From a virus, in the IMG/VR virus record IMGVR_UViG_3300045253_000042, positions 1-58,032 of that record: DNA of 58,032 nt; one strand, given 5' to 3'. How positions within the stretch are numbered: position 1 is the first letter of the stretch; each line of letters begins with the position of its first letter. The notes under the pieces are model-generated. The model did no database searches. It was not told the origin of the DNA and saw only the letters and a list, made by a program, of their open reading frames with translations. The position numbers were made by a program, and so were the translations under genes. This document shows positions 13,523-21,546 of this stretch, in pieces.

Positions 13523-13881
13523 GGCGGCGCCTCCCCTTCGGTGTGCTCGCCAGCGGCCAGGTGCTCGTCGAACCGCTCGGACAGCAGCGAGATGTCCCGG
13601 CTGTTCGCGAAGGTGCCGCGCTCAGTGCGGTCGATCGCGGCATCCATGTGTTCCAGGCGGCGGTGCAAGTCCGGCAGGGAGTCCCCGCCGTTCGCGTCCG
13701 GCTGGATCGTCTTGGTGCGGTCCACGACGGTGGAGCGAACCTCGGTGAGCTGGTCGGAGATGACGTTCTTGATGGCCCCGCGGATGGCGCGACGCAGCAG
13801 CACATAGAGGCCACCGACGGCCGCGACGACCGCTGCGACGTCTTCCCAGGAGTGCACGCCGACGTCGTTGAGCAGGCTCAT
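13519..13881 (-). CDS. Single-pass membrane protein with coiled tail, 120 aa
   Basis: Residues 14-30 (DVAAVVAAVGGLYVLLR) form one membrane segment near the N-terminus, followed by a basic patch (RRAIRGAIKNV) and a helical soluble tail (LPDLHRRLEHMDAAIDRTE, then LLSERFDEHLAAGE). This resembles small phage membrane proteins encoded beside endolysins (holin or lysis regulator). It overlaps the endolysin start by ATGA. Function in lysis is inferred from position only. Confidence 0.65.
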   Translation of the reverse strand: MSLLNDVGVHSWEDVAAVVAAVGGLYVLLRRAIRGAIKNVISDQLTEVRSTVVDRTKTIQPDANGGDSLPDLHRRLEHMDAAIDRTERGTFANSRDISLLSERFDEHLAAGEHTEGEAPP

Positions 13882-13923
13882 GGCTTTTGCCCCGTTCCAT
13901 TCAGTTGTGGTAGCCCCCAGGTC

Positions 13924-14481
13924 CTATGGCTGTGCCTGATCCTTCTGCTGCGCGGCCACGACGGTGGCGGCGAGGCGCTCCGCGAGGGAGACGCGCATGT
14001 CTACGAGCCGGTTCTCGATCTCGTCGATCTCCGCGACGAGCTCCGGGTCGATCACCAGGCCGGCCCGACGGTTCAGGCGGGCCACCTCACGCTTGGCCAG
14101 CAGCAGCGCTTCGGTGGCGACCAGCTCGTTCTGTTTCGCGGCGGTCAGGTTCGAGTTGACGAGCGTGTGGATCTCGCGCAGCGCGCCCTGCGTTCTGGCG
14201 TCCGCGTCGGCCGCCGCCAGCGCGACCCGCTCGTTCGACTCGACCAGCAGCCGGGCAGCCTCTGCCGCGTGCGCGGCGGCCTCGTCCTGGCGCTCGAGCA
14301 GCAGCGCTGCCGCCTCGGCGGCCTGCGCGGCCACCTGGTCGTCGTGCTCACGCAGCGCCAGCGCAGCCTCGGCGGCCCGCTGCGCGACCGCGTCCTGGCG
14401 CTTGTTGGCCTGCCGTGCCACCAGCAGCGGCGTGACGATGGTTCCCAGGACGAAGATCAGCGCGACCAGGACGGGCGTCAC
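13924..14481 (-). CDS. Membrane-anchored coiled-coil protein, 185 aa
   Basis: Residues 1-22 (VLVALIFVLGTIVTPLLVA) form a membrane anchor. The rest is an almost continuous charged coiled coil with alanine/glutamate repeats (AAEAAALLLERQDEAAAHAA, then AEAARLLVESNERVALAA), ending NRLVDMRVSLAERLAATVV. The architecture suits a long rod projecting from the membrane. In a Gram-positive phage the lysis cassette does not need spanins, so a role as holin regulator or other envelope protein is open. Starts at GTG 14481 behind GGGGG. Confidence 0.62.
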   Translation of the reverse strand: MTPVLVALIFVLGTIVTPLLVARQANKRQDAVAQRAAEAALALREHDDQVAAQAAEAAALLLERQDEAAAHAAEAARLLVESNERVALAAADADARTQGALREIHTLVNSNLTAAKQNELVATEALLLAKREVARLNRRAGLVIDPELVAEIDEIENRLVDMRVSLAERLAATVVAAQQKDQAQP

Positions 14482-14513
14482 CGCCTACCCCCTCTAGTGT
14501 CAGGACGACTGGG

Positions 14514-15035
14514 TTATGCGCTCTCGACCTTGCCGTCCACGTGCAGGGAGTCCGACGTCGCCCACGTCCACGGGGCGGTCGGCGTGACCGGGACCAGCCC
14601 GTCTGCCGCGGTCTGCGAGGTGTACAGGACGAGGCTGTTCGTCGCCGAGGTGTCCAGCAGGATCGCCTGCCCGATCAGGTGCACGCTGCCGGCGTTGTGG
14701 AAGTAGTGACACATCGCCGAGGTGTGCAGGTTCGCCACGTTCGGGGTGGTGGTGATGAACGGCAGCACGATCGACCAGATCCCGGACCCGTAGGTCGACG
14801 TCGACCCGAACGTGATGGTGAGCCGATACCAGAAGGTCTTGCCGTCCTGGAAGTAGCGGCCGACCGCGGACCCGTTGTTGACGACCGGGTTCGTGGTCGC
14901 GCCGATCAGCGACGGCGTGAAGCCGGTCCAGGCGGCCTGCAGGCCCGTGAACGGGGTGCCGATCTCGGCGTTCAGCGTCGCCGCGGTCACGATCTCCGCC
15001 GTGACGAACACGTGCGGGGTGTAGTTGATGCTCAC
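14514..15035 (-). CDS. Minor virion (tail-associated) protein, 173 aa
   Basis: The start MSINYTPHVFVTAEIVTAAT followed by LNAEIGTPFTGLQAAWT is typical of the N-terminus of actinophage minor tail or fibre proteins. The remainder is a beta-rich domain (TFWYRLTITFGSTSTYGSG, LPFITTTPNVANLHT, AILLDTSATNSLVLYTSQ) resembling small receptor-binding heads. It overlaps the stop of the upstream gene (GTGA) and lies after the tail-tip genes. A virion role is likely; the exact part is not known. Confidence 0.68.
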   Translation of the reverse strand: MSINYTPHVFVTAEIVTAATLNAEIGTPFTGLQAAWTGFTPSLIGATTNPVVNNGSAVGRYFQDGKTFWYRLTITFGSTSTYGSGIWSIVLPFITTTPNVANLHTSAMCHYFHNAGSVHLIGQAILLDTSATNSLVLYTSQTAADGLVPVTPTAPWTWATSDSLHVDGKVESA

Positions 15036-15610
15036 GCCAGGTCACCCCGGGCCGAGAGCAGCGTGTTCTCGGCGCGCAGCACCGCGACGGTCTCGTCGGG
15101 TTCCCAGTTCTGCAGCACCGCCGGCCGTACCGCCATGGCGTCCTCGACGCCGCCCACGTCCTCGGGCCAGATCACCGGCACCCACCGGCCGTCGACGTGG
15201 GCGTTGAGGCAGTCGACGCAGAACATGCGGTGGTCGGTGCGGCACGCGAGCTGCGCCCCGCCGCACGGGCAGACCGCGATCCAGCGGCCGTGGTTGACCC
15301 GCACCCGGATGGCGTGCTCGCGGCCGGCCACGTAGTCGTCCGGCGGGGTGAACGGTGCGACGTCGGTGCGGTTCCAGCCGACGCGGGTCACCCAGGTCGC
15401 ACCCTTGGCCGGCGGCTCCGGTGGCCACGGGGAGGCTGCGGCCAGGTCGGCCATCGCGGCCGCATGCTCGGCCGGCGGGTACTGGTCGGCGAGGCTGGCG
15501 ACGAGCCGGGTCTGCCGGTCGTGTTCGGTCCAGGCGGCCCGGTAGGCCTTGCTCGCCCGCTGGCCATAGTGGGAGGCGTCCTGCAGCACGACGCCTCCCG
15601 GGGCAAACAT
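15032..15610 (-). CDS. Hypothetical protein with Cys cluster, 192 aa
   Basis: The frame extends to 16102, but its first part is a shadow of the tail protein. The ATG at 15610 (MFAPGGVVLQDASHYGQ) is the best start. Residues 115-145 hold CPCGGAQLACRTDHRMFCVDC, a compact set of five cysteines and a histidine that probably binds zinc. A helical N-terminal half (AYRAAWTEHDRQTRLVASL) precedes it. The product is not an obvious virion protein. No function recognised. Confidence 0.6.
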   Translation of the reverse strand: MFAPGGVVLQDASHYGQRASKAYRAAWTEHDRQTRLVASLADQYPPAEHAAAMADLAAASPWPPEPPAKGATWVTRVGWNRTDVAPFTPPDDYVAGREHAIRVRVNHGRWIAVCPCGGAQLACRTDHRMFCVDCLNAHVDGRWVPVIWPEDVGGVEDAMAVRPAVLQNWEPDETVAVLRAENTLLSARGDLA

Positions 15611-15645
15611 AGGGTCTCTGACGAGCCTTGGGCCGCGCGGGCTAC

Positions 15646-15834
15646 TCAGGCTGGGGGCGCCTTCTTTCGACGGTCCAGGGCCGCGCTGATCGTCGCGAGC
15701 AGCGGCTCGATGAGGAGGCTGAGGGCGACGAAGAACAGGCCCCAGTCGACGAGGAGCAGGTCCCCGAGGTTCTTGGACAGGGCGGCGAGCGCGAACAGCA
15801 CAGCGGCGACGATCATGAACAGGAGCGCGAGCAT
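15646..15834 (-). CDS. Small two-pass membrane protein, 62 aa
   Basis: Residues 1-20 (MLALLFMIVAAVLFALAALS) and 26-50 (LLVDWGLFFVALSLLIEPLL) are two membrane segments, with a basic C-terminus (DRRKKAPPA). Size and topology suit a small holin or holin partner, although it is six genes away from the main lysis pair. It has AGGAG-like sequence close to its ATG. Confidence 0.62.
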   Translation of the reverse strand: MLALLFMIVAAVLFALAALSKNLGDLLLVDWGLFFVALSLLIEPLLATISAALDRRKKAPPA

Positions 15835-15843
15835 GGTGGTCTC

Positions 15844-18375
15844 CTAGCGGGCCAGGACGGTGGTGGTGCCGAGGGATCCGTAGGTGGCGTCGCCCAGGAT
15901 CCACACGTTCAGGGGCTGCGGCGGGGACTGCTGGTCCTGCCACACCGGGGACAGCAGCAGCGTCACCTGGTAGCCCGGGCCGTACACCCGCGGCCGGGCG
16001 ATCTGCTCGACGTAGAAGTCCAGCGACATGGTCAGCCCGGCGGAGGTGCGGCGCTTGACGGTGACCCGGTCGCCCTGCTGGATGTTCAGGGCGCACGCCC
16101 ACAGCGCCGGGTTCGCGGCCGGGGTGAACGTCAGCGACTGGATCCGCTGGTGCGCGTCCTTGTACTGCTGCACCGTCCAGGTGGCGACGTCGAGGGCCTC
16201 CCAGTCCGAGGCCAGGTTCGGGGTCAGCGACAGGGGCGCGTCGAAGTAGCGGCCCATGCTGGTCGCATCGGACGCTCTCTGGGTGACCCCGCCGGGCCGG
16301 GTGACGTCGACGTCATTGACGACCAACGTCGGGTCGTCGTCGAACGCGATGTCGCCCTCGTACGGCAGCTCGCCGCCGGCGGTGTTCTCCCCGAACACCC
16401 ACACGGCGGAGTGCGCGGTGTACCGGTCGGCGCGGCCGGAGAACACGATCGTCCCGTCGCGGCGCACGTTGTGGTTGCCGCCCTCAGCGAGGACCACGTC
16501 GTTCAGGGCCGCGAGCAGGCCGGTCCCGGCCAGGCCGGATGCTGGCCCCATCGCGGTCATGCCGGCGTCGATCGCGTTGGGCAGGTTGACGGTGGCGTAA
16601 TTCAGCAGCCGCGAGTAGCGGGTGCCGGACAGCTCCCCGGCGAACGCCGTGGCCGCCGCCGCCCCTAGCTTGCCGGCGGCGGTGGCGCCGACGAGCCGGT
16701 TCTGCCAGATCACGACCTGCCCCACGTTGACCGGGGACGAGGAGTTCAGGCCGGGCTGGCGGGCACCCAGGGCGGGGAACACGTTCGGGATCGGCAGGGC
16801 GCTCGAGCCGACCGCGGTGCCCTGGCTGACCCCGTCCAGGTAGAGCCGGACGGTGACCTGGTCGACGTTGAGGGTGAACATGGCGCAGTGCGGCACGTTC
16901 GGGGCCAGCCCGTACGGGGTCTGCACCGTCGCGGCGGGCAGCGGCGGCCCGGCGAGCTCGAAGATGAGCCCGGCGACGGCGCCGAGCAGCACCTGGCCGC
17001 TGCCGTTGGACGACAGGAACAGCTGCACCCCGTACTGGTAGTTGTTGACCCCGTCGTTCACGTAGATGGTCTGGTCGAACATGGTGGTCTGCAGCAGGTT
17101 CCCGAACGTGTCCGGGAACTGGAAGCACATCAGCACCGTCCACGGCCCGGACCCGACGGCGGCGGCCGGGTCGAACCCGAGGAACGGGGCGAGCGGCCCG
17201 ACGGTGACACCAAGCTTGAGGGACGTGAGCGCGTCGGCGACGACCGGGGTGGTGTCCCCCAGGGCGCACAGCGCGTTCGGGCCGGTGACGGGCTGGTTGA
17301 CCTTCGCGTAGATGATGCCCGGCCCGTGCCGGCCGGTGGCGTCCGAGACCTGCAGCACGCCCGCCGGGTTGGTGCACGGGTAGTAGGCGTCGGGGGTCTC
17401 GGACATGACCTGCTCGGTCATGATGTCGCGCAGCGGCACCTTCGGCAGGAGCGCGAAGGCGTCGACGGTCGGGGACTGGATCTGCCCGACGAACCCGGCC
17501 AGGCGCCACGTCTGCGGCCACCGTTCGATGTAGCCGGACCAGTCGGTGACGAACGTCGGCCCCGTCGTCGTGAACGCGGTGCCGACGGTGCCGAACTCGG
17601 GTTGCACCGCGTCGACCCAGGCGGCGCCCGCGCCGGTGCCGGTGAAGGTGACCGACACGGTGACGACCGGGGTGGTGGGCACGAACGCGGCGGTCAGGGA
17701 CTGGTAGGACCCCAGCGTGGACGTGGTGCCGTAGGCGGTGCCGTTGACCCGCAGCGTCGCCCCGGTCAGGTTCGCGGTCAGGTAGACGGGCGCGGTGATG
17801 AACGTGGGGATGCCGGGGATCACCGGGATGACGAGCTTGGCCCCGGCCAGGGTGCCGGGGGTGGCCGCGAAGTTGACCTTCATGGCCTTGCCGCCGGCCT
17901 TGACGTGCGCCGTGTCGTTGGACAGCGTCGGCGTCGTGCCGGTGCCGGTGACGGCCCAGTGCCCGACGGTGCCGCCCTCGAACGATGCGTCCTCGCTCGA
18001 CACGTTCGCGTCCGGCCACGCGGCGTTGGTGTCGTTGAGGATGTTCCCCGCGGTCGACAGCGCGGTGGTGTTCCATGCCGCAACGGTCCGGGCCGGCCGG
18101 TACGGGACGACGTTCGGCCAGTACGGGCTCGACGTGTTCGACGGGTTCAGCGCCTCGTCGTCGTTGCGCATCGTCCACGAGCCCTGCCCGGCCTGCTGCT
18201 GCGCGAGCTCGTACTGCCGTCCCTGCGTCGCCGACGCGGCGGACACCCGCCACCCGACGTCGACCCACGCGGCCAGCAGCTGCGCCGCCGTGTAGACGGT
18301 GTTGGGGTCGATGCCGAACGCGACCTGGTCGGAGAACACCGGGGTGTTCCCCAGGATCGGCGGCTGGTAGCTCAC
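15844..18375 (-). CDS. Minor tail protein (tail tip), 843 aa
   Basis: It directly follows the tape-measure gene (GTGA overlap). The N-terminus has the pattern of actinophage tail-hub proteins: AAWVDVGWRVSAASATQGRQ, YELAQQQAGQGSWTMRNDD, LNPSNTSSPYWPNVVPYRP. Residues 125-275 look like a carbohydrate-binding insertion (DASFEGGTVGHWAVTG to GAAWVDAVQ). Residues 330-560 contain a laminin-G/concanavalin-like domain (YYPCTNPAGVLQVSDATGRH, NVPHCAMFTLNVDQVTVRLY). The C-terminal third returns to a tail-hub-like part. Probably a distal baseplate protein contacting the host surface. Confidence 0.8.
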   Translation of the reverse strand: MSYQPPILGNTPVFSDQVAFGIDPNTVYTAAQLLAAWVDVGWRVSAASATQGRQYELAQQQAGQGSWTMRNDDEALNPSNTSSPYWPNVVPYRPARTVAAWNTTALSTAGNILNDTNAAWPDANVSSEDASFEGGTVGHWAVTGTGTTPTLSNDTAHVKAGGKAMKVNFAATPGTLAGAKLVIPVIPGIPTFITAPVYLTANLTGATLRVNGTAYGTTSTLGSYQSLTAAFVPTTPVVTVSVTFTGTGAGAAWVDAVQPEFGTVGTAFTTTGPTFVTDWSGYIERWPQTWRLAGFVGQIQSPTVDAFALLPKVPLRDIMTEQVMSETPDAYYPCTNPAGVLQVSDATGRHGPGIIYAKVNQPVTGPNALCALGDTTPVVADALTSLKLGVTVGPLAPFLGFDPAAAVGSGPWTVLMCFQFPDTFGNLLQTTMFDQTIYVNDGVNNYQYGVQLFLSSNGSGQVLLGAVAGLIFELAGPPLPAATVQTPYGLAPNVPHCAMFTLNVDQVTVRLYLDGVSQGTAVGSSALPIPNVFPALGARQPGLNSSSPVNVGQVVIWQNRLVGATAAGKLGAAAATAFAGELSGTRYSRLLNYATVNLPNAIDAGMTAMGPASGLAGTGLLAALNDVVLAEGGNHNVRRDGTIVFSGRADRYTAHSAVWVFGENTAGGELPYEGDIAFDDDPTLVVNDVDVTRPGGVTQRASDATSMGRYFDAPLSLTPNLASDWEALDVATWTVQQYKDAHQRIQSLTFTPAANPALWACALNIQQGDRVTVKRRTSAGLTMSLDFYVEQIARPRVYGPGYQVTLLLSPVWQDQQSPPQPLNVWILGDATYGSLGTTTVLAR

Positions 18376-20378
18376 GTCAGCCCCGACAGCGGATCGAACC
18401 CGCTGCGGCGCTTCTTCTGCAGGTTGATGGTCTGCAGGTCGTCGTAGACGTGCTCGGCCAGCCGACGAGCGGACGCCCGGTCACCGCCGACGAGCGTCCC
18501 GATGTTGACGATCAGCTGCGTCCCCCCGCCGCCGCGCCCGAGGGGGGTGATCATGCCGGACCGGGAGCCGACCGACGGCGCGGTCCAGATCTCCGGCTGC
18601 CGGTTGAGGCCGATCAGGTATGGCATGCCGGCGACGGTCGGGCCGCCGGAGTCGCGGATCGGGTGGCCGGGCCCGTTCTGACTGGACCGGGACGCAGGCG
18701 GGCCCGTATTCGAGCCGTGGCTGAGGAAGTGGGTGACCTGGGAGATGATGTCCAGGACGGGCTGCATGAGCGTGGTGATGATCCGGACGGCCTGACGGAA
18801 CGGCCACGTCAGCACGTCGACGAGGGTCGACCAGGCCCGCTGGATGCCGCCCCACACGGTGTTGACGACGCCCAGGACCGTCGACCAGTGCTGCGTGACC
18901 CACACGATCGCCAGGCCGAACGGCCCGGTCAGGATCCCCAGCAGCAGCACCCAGTGCCCACGGATGAACCCGACGACGCTGGACACGACGGTCTGGATGG
19001 CGTGGAACACGTCAAGGACGATGGTGCGGAACGTCTGGAAGTGGTTCCAGGCGTAGATCACGCCGGCGACGAGCAGGCTGATGCCGGCGACGATCGCGAG
19101 CAGCGGCCACGTCGCGGCCAAGGTGGCCGCAGCGGCCATGCCCATGGAGATGATCCACGCCCCGATCGCCGCCACGAGCAGGGTGCCGATGACGATCGCG
19201 ACCCCGAGCAGTACGGGCTTGTGCGCGATCAGCCAGTTCGTCCACTGCACGCCGACCGCTGTGACCTTCTCCACGATCGGGATGAGGACGTCGCCGAGCT
19301 TGATGGCCATCGCGCTGACCCCGGCCCGCACGTTCGCGATCTTGGCGTTCAGGTCCTGCTGGGTGAGCGCGAAGCCCTTCACGTGGCCGCCAGCCTCGGT
19401 GCTGGCGTGCCCGATCGTCTTGATGTTGTCCGCGAACGTCTTCGCGTGCGCACCCGTCAGCGCCAGCGCCGCGGTCATGCCGCGGGTCCCGCCCACAGCC
19501 TTCGCCAGGGCCGCCGTGTACTGGATCGACCCGACCGGGAACTTCTTGCCGACCGCGTCGGTGATCAGCGCCAGGGCGCCCTGCAGGCCACCCTTGGACA
19601 GCGCCTTCTTCACGCTGTCCGCGGACAGGCCGATGAGCTTGAGTTCCTTCTTCGCCGACCCGGCCGGGTTGATCAGGCTCGCCAGCGCGAACCGCAGCGC
19701 GGTCGACGCCGCGTCCGCGGAAATGCCCTGCGCGGTCATCGTCGCCATCGCGCCGGCGATCTGCGCGAACGGCACGTGCAGGGCCGAGGCGATCGGCAGC
19801 ACGTTGTGCAGCGACCCGGACAGGGCCTCCATCGTGGTCTTGCCCGCCGCGACGGTCGCGACCAACTGGGAGGTGATCAGCGCGGCCTTCGACGTCGGGA
19901 CCTGGTAGTCGGTCATCGCCGTGGTCAGGCCGTCCGCGACGGTCCGCATGTCGGCGCCGCCGACCTTCGCGCCCTCCGCAGCCGCCCTCAGCACGGCCAG
20001 ACCGGCCGCGCCGTGGTAGCCGGCGGACTCGATCAGGTACATGCCCTTGGACAGGTCGATCGGCACCTGGCCGACCTGCGAGGCCATCGACAAGATGCCG
20101 TCGCGGACCATCTTGATGTTCGCCTCGGACTCGCCCGCACCCGTGACGAGCTGGGTGGTCGACTCCTGGAAGTCGGCGGCCATCTTGATCGACGCCGCAC
20201 CCACGACGACAGCCACACCGGCGATGCCCAGCAGGGCGGCCTTGCCGATGCTCGACGCGGCCTGGAAGTGCGAGCCCGTCTTGGCGACCTCGGCCCGGCC
20301 CTCGGCCATCGACCGGGTGAACTGGCCGGTCTTCGCCCGCAGCTCCAGGATCAGCGGGGGGAGCATCTCGCCGGCCAC
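18372..20378 (-). CDS. Tape measure protein
   Basis: The 668-residue protein has the N-terminal phage tape-measure domain: RMAEGRAEVAKTG-like start, then QESTTQLVTGAGESEANI, IDLSKGMYLIESAGYHG, GLTTAMTDYQVPTSKAALIT and MTAQGISADAASTALR. Hydrophobic segments include VLLGVAIVIGTLLVAAIGAW and GHWVLLLGILTGPFGLAIVW in the middle. At about 1.5 angstrom per residue its length predicts a tail of roughly 100 nm, so a siphovirus. The GTG start at 20378 has GAGGAGG upstream. No lysozyme or peptidase domain is visible in it. Confidence 0.92.
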   Translation of the reverse strand: MAGEMLPPLILELRAKTGQFTRSMAEGRAEVAKTGSHFQAASSIGKAALLGIAGVAVVVGAASIKMAADFQESTTQLVTGAGESEANIKMVRDGILSMASQVGQVPIDLSKGMYLIESAGYHGAAGLAVLRAAAEGAKVGGADMRTVADGLTTAMTDYQVPTSKAALITSQLVATVAAGKTTMEALSGSLHNVLPIASALHVPFAQIAGAMATMTAQGISADAASTALRFALASLINPAGSAKKELKLIGLSADSVKKALSKGGLQGALALITDAVGKKFPVGSIQYTAALAKAVGGTRGMTAALALTGAHAKTFADNIKTIGHASTEAGGHVKGFALTQQDLNAKIANVRAGVSAMAIKLGDVLIPIVEKVTAVGVQWTNWLIAHKPVLLGVAIVIGTLLVAAIGAWIISMGMAAAATLAATWPLLAIVAGISLLVAGVIYAWNHFQTFRTIVLDVFHAIQTVVSSVVGFIRGHWVLLLGILTGPFGLAIVWVTQHWSTVLGVVNTVWGGIQRAWSTLVDVLTWPFRQAVRIITTLMQPVLDIISQVTHFLSHGSNTGPPASRSSQNGPGHPIRDSGGPTVAGMPYLIGLNRQPEIWTAPSVGSRSGMITPLGRGGGGTQLIVNIGTLVGGDRASARRLAEHVYDDLQTINLQKKRRSGFDPLSGLT

Positions 20379-20396
20379 GGATGCCTCCTCGAACGG

Positions 20397-20834
20397 CTAG
20401 GGGGATCGGGTGGCGCGGGTCCAGTGGGTGCGGGCGATCTGCTCCAGCGGGTCCTTCGTGGACTTCACCGCCGGCTCGAACGAGGGGTAGCCGGGCTGGT
20501 CGTAACGGCGCCCCAGGGAGTCCACGCCGCTGAACCCGAGCTCGAGGCGCCGGAAGTAGCTGACGGTGGGGCCGACGCGGGTGTGCGCGCCGGCCAGGCC
20601 GTCCGAGCGGACCGGCTCGTGCCGGATCGAGCGCCGGGCGGTGCCGGTGACGACGTTCGGCTTGTCACCCCCGACGTGGGGTTGGCCCTTGGCGTGCGAG
20701 CCTTGGAAGTTCGCCTTCGCGGCGGCCTCCACGGTGGCCGCGGACTCCGCGACGATGACCTGCGCGACCGCAGCCGCCTCGGCGATCACCTTGTCGAAGG
20801 CGTGCTCCAGCTCGTGCAACCCGAAGACCGGCAT
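20397..20834 (-). CDS. HK97 gp10-like head-tail/tail completion protein
   Basis: The 145-residue protein starts with a long helix (GLHELEHAFDKVIAEAAAVA) and continues ANFQGSHAKGQPHV, TGTARRSIRHEP and RVGPTVSYFRRLELG, the order seen in the HK97 gp10 family of tail terminators and completion proteins. It usually lies before the tail tube gene; here it lies after the tail chaperones and before the tape measure. Family assignment is from overall pattern, so moderate certainty. Confidence 0.62.
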   Translation of the reverse strand: MPVFGLHELEHAFDKVIAEAAAVAQVIVAESAATVEAAAKANFQGSHAKGQPHVGGDKPNVVTGTARRSIRHEPVRSDGLAGAHTRVGPTVSYFRRLELGFSGVDSLGRRYDQPGYPSFEPAVKSTKDPLEQIARTHWTRATRSP

Positions 20835-20837
20835 GGC

Positions 20838-21034
20838 TCACTTCTTCTCGTTCTGCACCTCGAGGACGACGTTGTCCAGGCCCACGATCCAGTCGATGAC
20901 CTCGTCCGGCTCGGCCAGGTACTGCTCGTGGGTTAGCCCTCCAACGACGGACCGGTACCGGTACTCGCGCCAACGCTCTCCGGCTCCGGCCAGGTCGTCT
21001 CCGAGGCCACCGCCTGGTCCGCCTCCGAGGGCCC
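20838..21034 (-). CDS. Tail assembly chaperone, -1 frameshift extension
   Basis: In the -1 frame relative to the upstream chaperone gene there is an open frame from 21170 to the TGA at 20838, with no good start codon. It encodes GERWREYRYRSVVGGLTHEQ and then YLAEPDEVIDWIVGLDNVVL, a pattern typical of the second part of actinophage tail chaperones. A run AAGGGGGCCC on the minus strand (21038-21029) is a candidate slip site, giving about 64 extra residues on a product of about 226. Other slip sites between 21170 and 20933 are not excluded, so the left boundary given for fusion is approximate. Confidence 0.68.
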
Positions 21035-21517
21035 CCTTGATGGCTCGGAGGCCCCAGTAGGGGACGCCGGGTTCTCCACGGATGCAGCAGTGAACCCATT
21101 GGCCTTGACGTGCTCGGCGTACACCCGGCCCGCGGCCTGGCTCAGCATCTGGTACTCGATGTCGCGCAGGTCAGCCAGCCCCGCGATCGTGTCCGGTACC
21201 GGCTGCGGCAGGGTCCACGAGTCCAGGAGGGCGAACAAGGTGGCGTCACCCATCCGCTCGAGTAGGTCCCATTCCCGCTCGTCCAGCCGCAGCGCGTCGA
21301 GGCGGTCGGCGGCGGCCTCCATCTCGGCCACACGCTGCTCGTCGGTGGCGTCGTCGGGCAGATCCTGCGGCTGGGCGTCGACGACTTCCTGGAAGCGGCG
21401 CGCCCCCAACGACTGCACCAGGATCTTCAGGGGCCGTTTCTGGCCGGCGGTGAGCTGACCGGGATCGCGCAGGACCGCGGACTGGCCATCCGGAAGGTCG
21501 ACGGTGGTGGGTGCCAT
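20933..21517 (-). CDS. Tail assembly chaperone, zero-frame product
   Basis: The 194-residue protein lies between tail tube and tape measure, the standard place. It starts MAPTTVDLPDGQSAVLRDPG at ATG 21517. The body is helical and acidic (ALRLDEREWDLLERMGDATL, FALLDSWTLPQP, GLADLRDIEYQMLSQAAG), with a disordered acidic C-terminus. It should bind the tape measure during tail assembly. A -1 shift near its end makes a longer form (see 20838-21034). Its start is preceded by the repeated leader element at 21525-21538. Confidence 0.82.
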   Translation of the reverse strand: MAPTTVDLPDGQSAVLRDPGQLTAGQKRPLKILVQSLGARRFQEVVDAQPQDLPDDATDEQRVAEMEAAADRLDALRLDEREWDLLERMGDATLFALLDSWTLPQPVPDTIAGLADLRDIEYQMLSQAAGRVYAEHVKANGFTAASVENPASPTGASEPSRGPSEADQAVASETTWPEPESVGASTGTGPSLEG

Positions 21518-21524
21518 GGTTGGG

Positions 21525-21538
21525 CTCCAAGGGGTGAG
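21525..21538 (-). promoter_or_regulatory. Repeated ribosome-binding leader, copy 2
   Basis: The minus strand reads CTCACCCCTTGGAG, with flanking GGG and CCC extending the stem to GGGCTC/GAGCCC (21522-21541). It ends seven bases before the ATG of the tail chaperone gene. It is identical to the element at 696-709 and nearly identical to that at 44459-44473. Confidence 0.5.
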
Positions 21539-21546
21539 CCCGGCCG

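Noticed and set aside
15032-16102. A 356-codon frame for the Cys-cluster protein
   Set aside because: The first 164 codons are a shadow of the tail-tip gene and the 62-residue membrane gene. The start at 15610 fits the gene spacing better.
18075-20936. A 953-codon open frame on the plus strand opposite the tape measure gene
   Set aside because: It is an antisense shadow of the tape measure and neighbours, rich in Arg/Asp/Gly, with no recognisable domain.
21029-21038. Treating AAGGGGGCCC as a proven slippery site
   Set aside because: It does not match the standard heptamer in the zero frame. It is kept only as a candidate.
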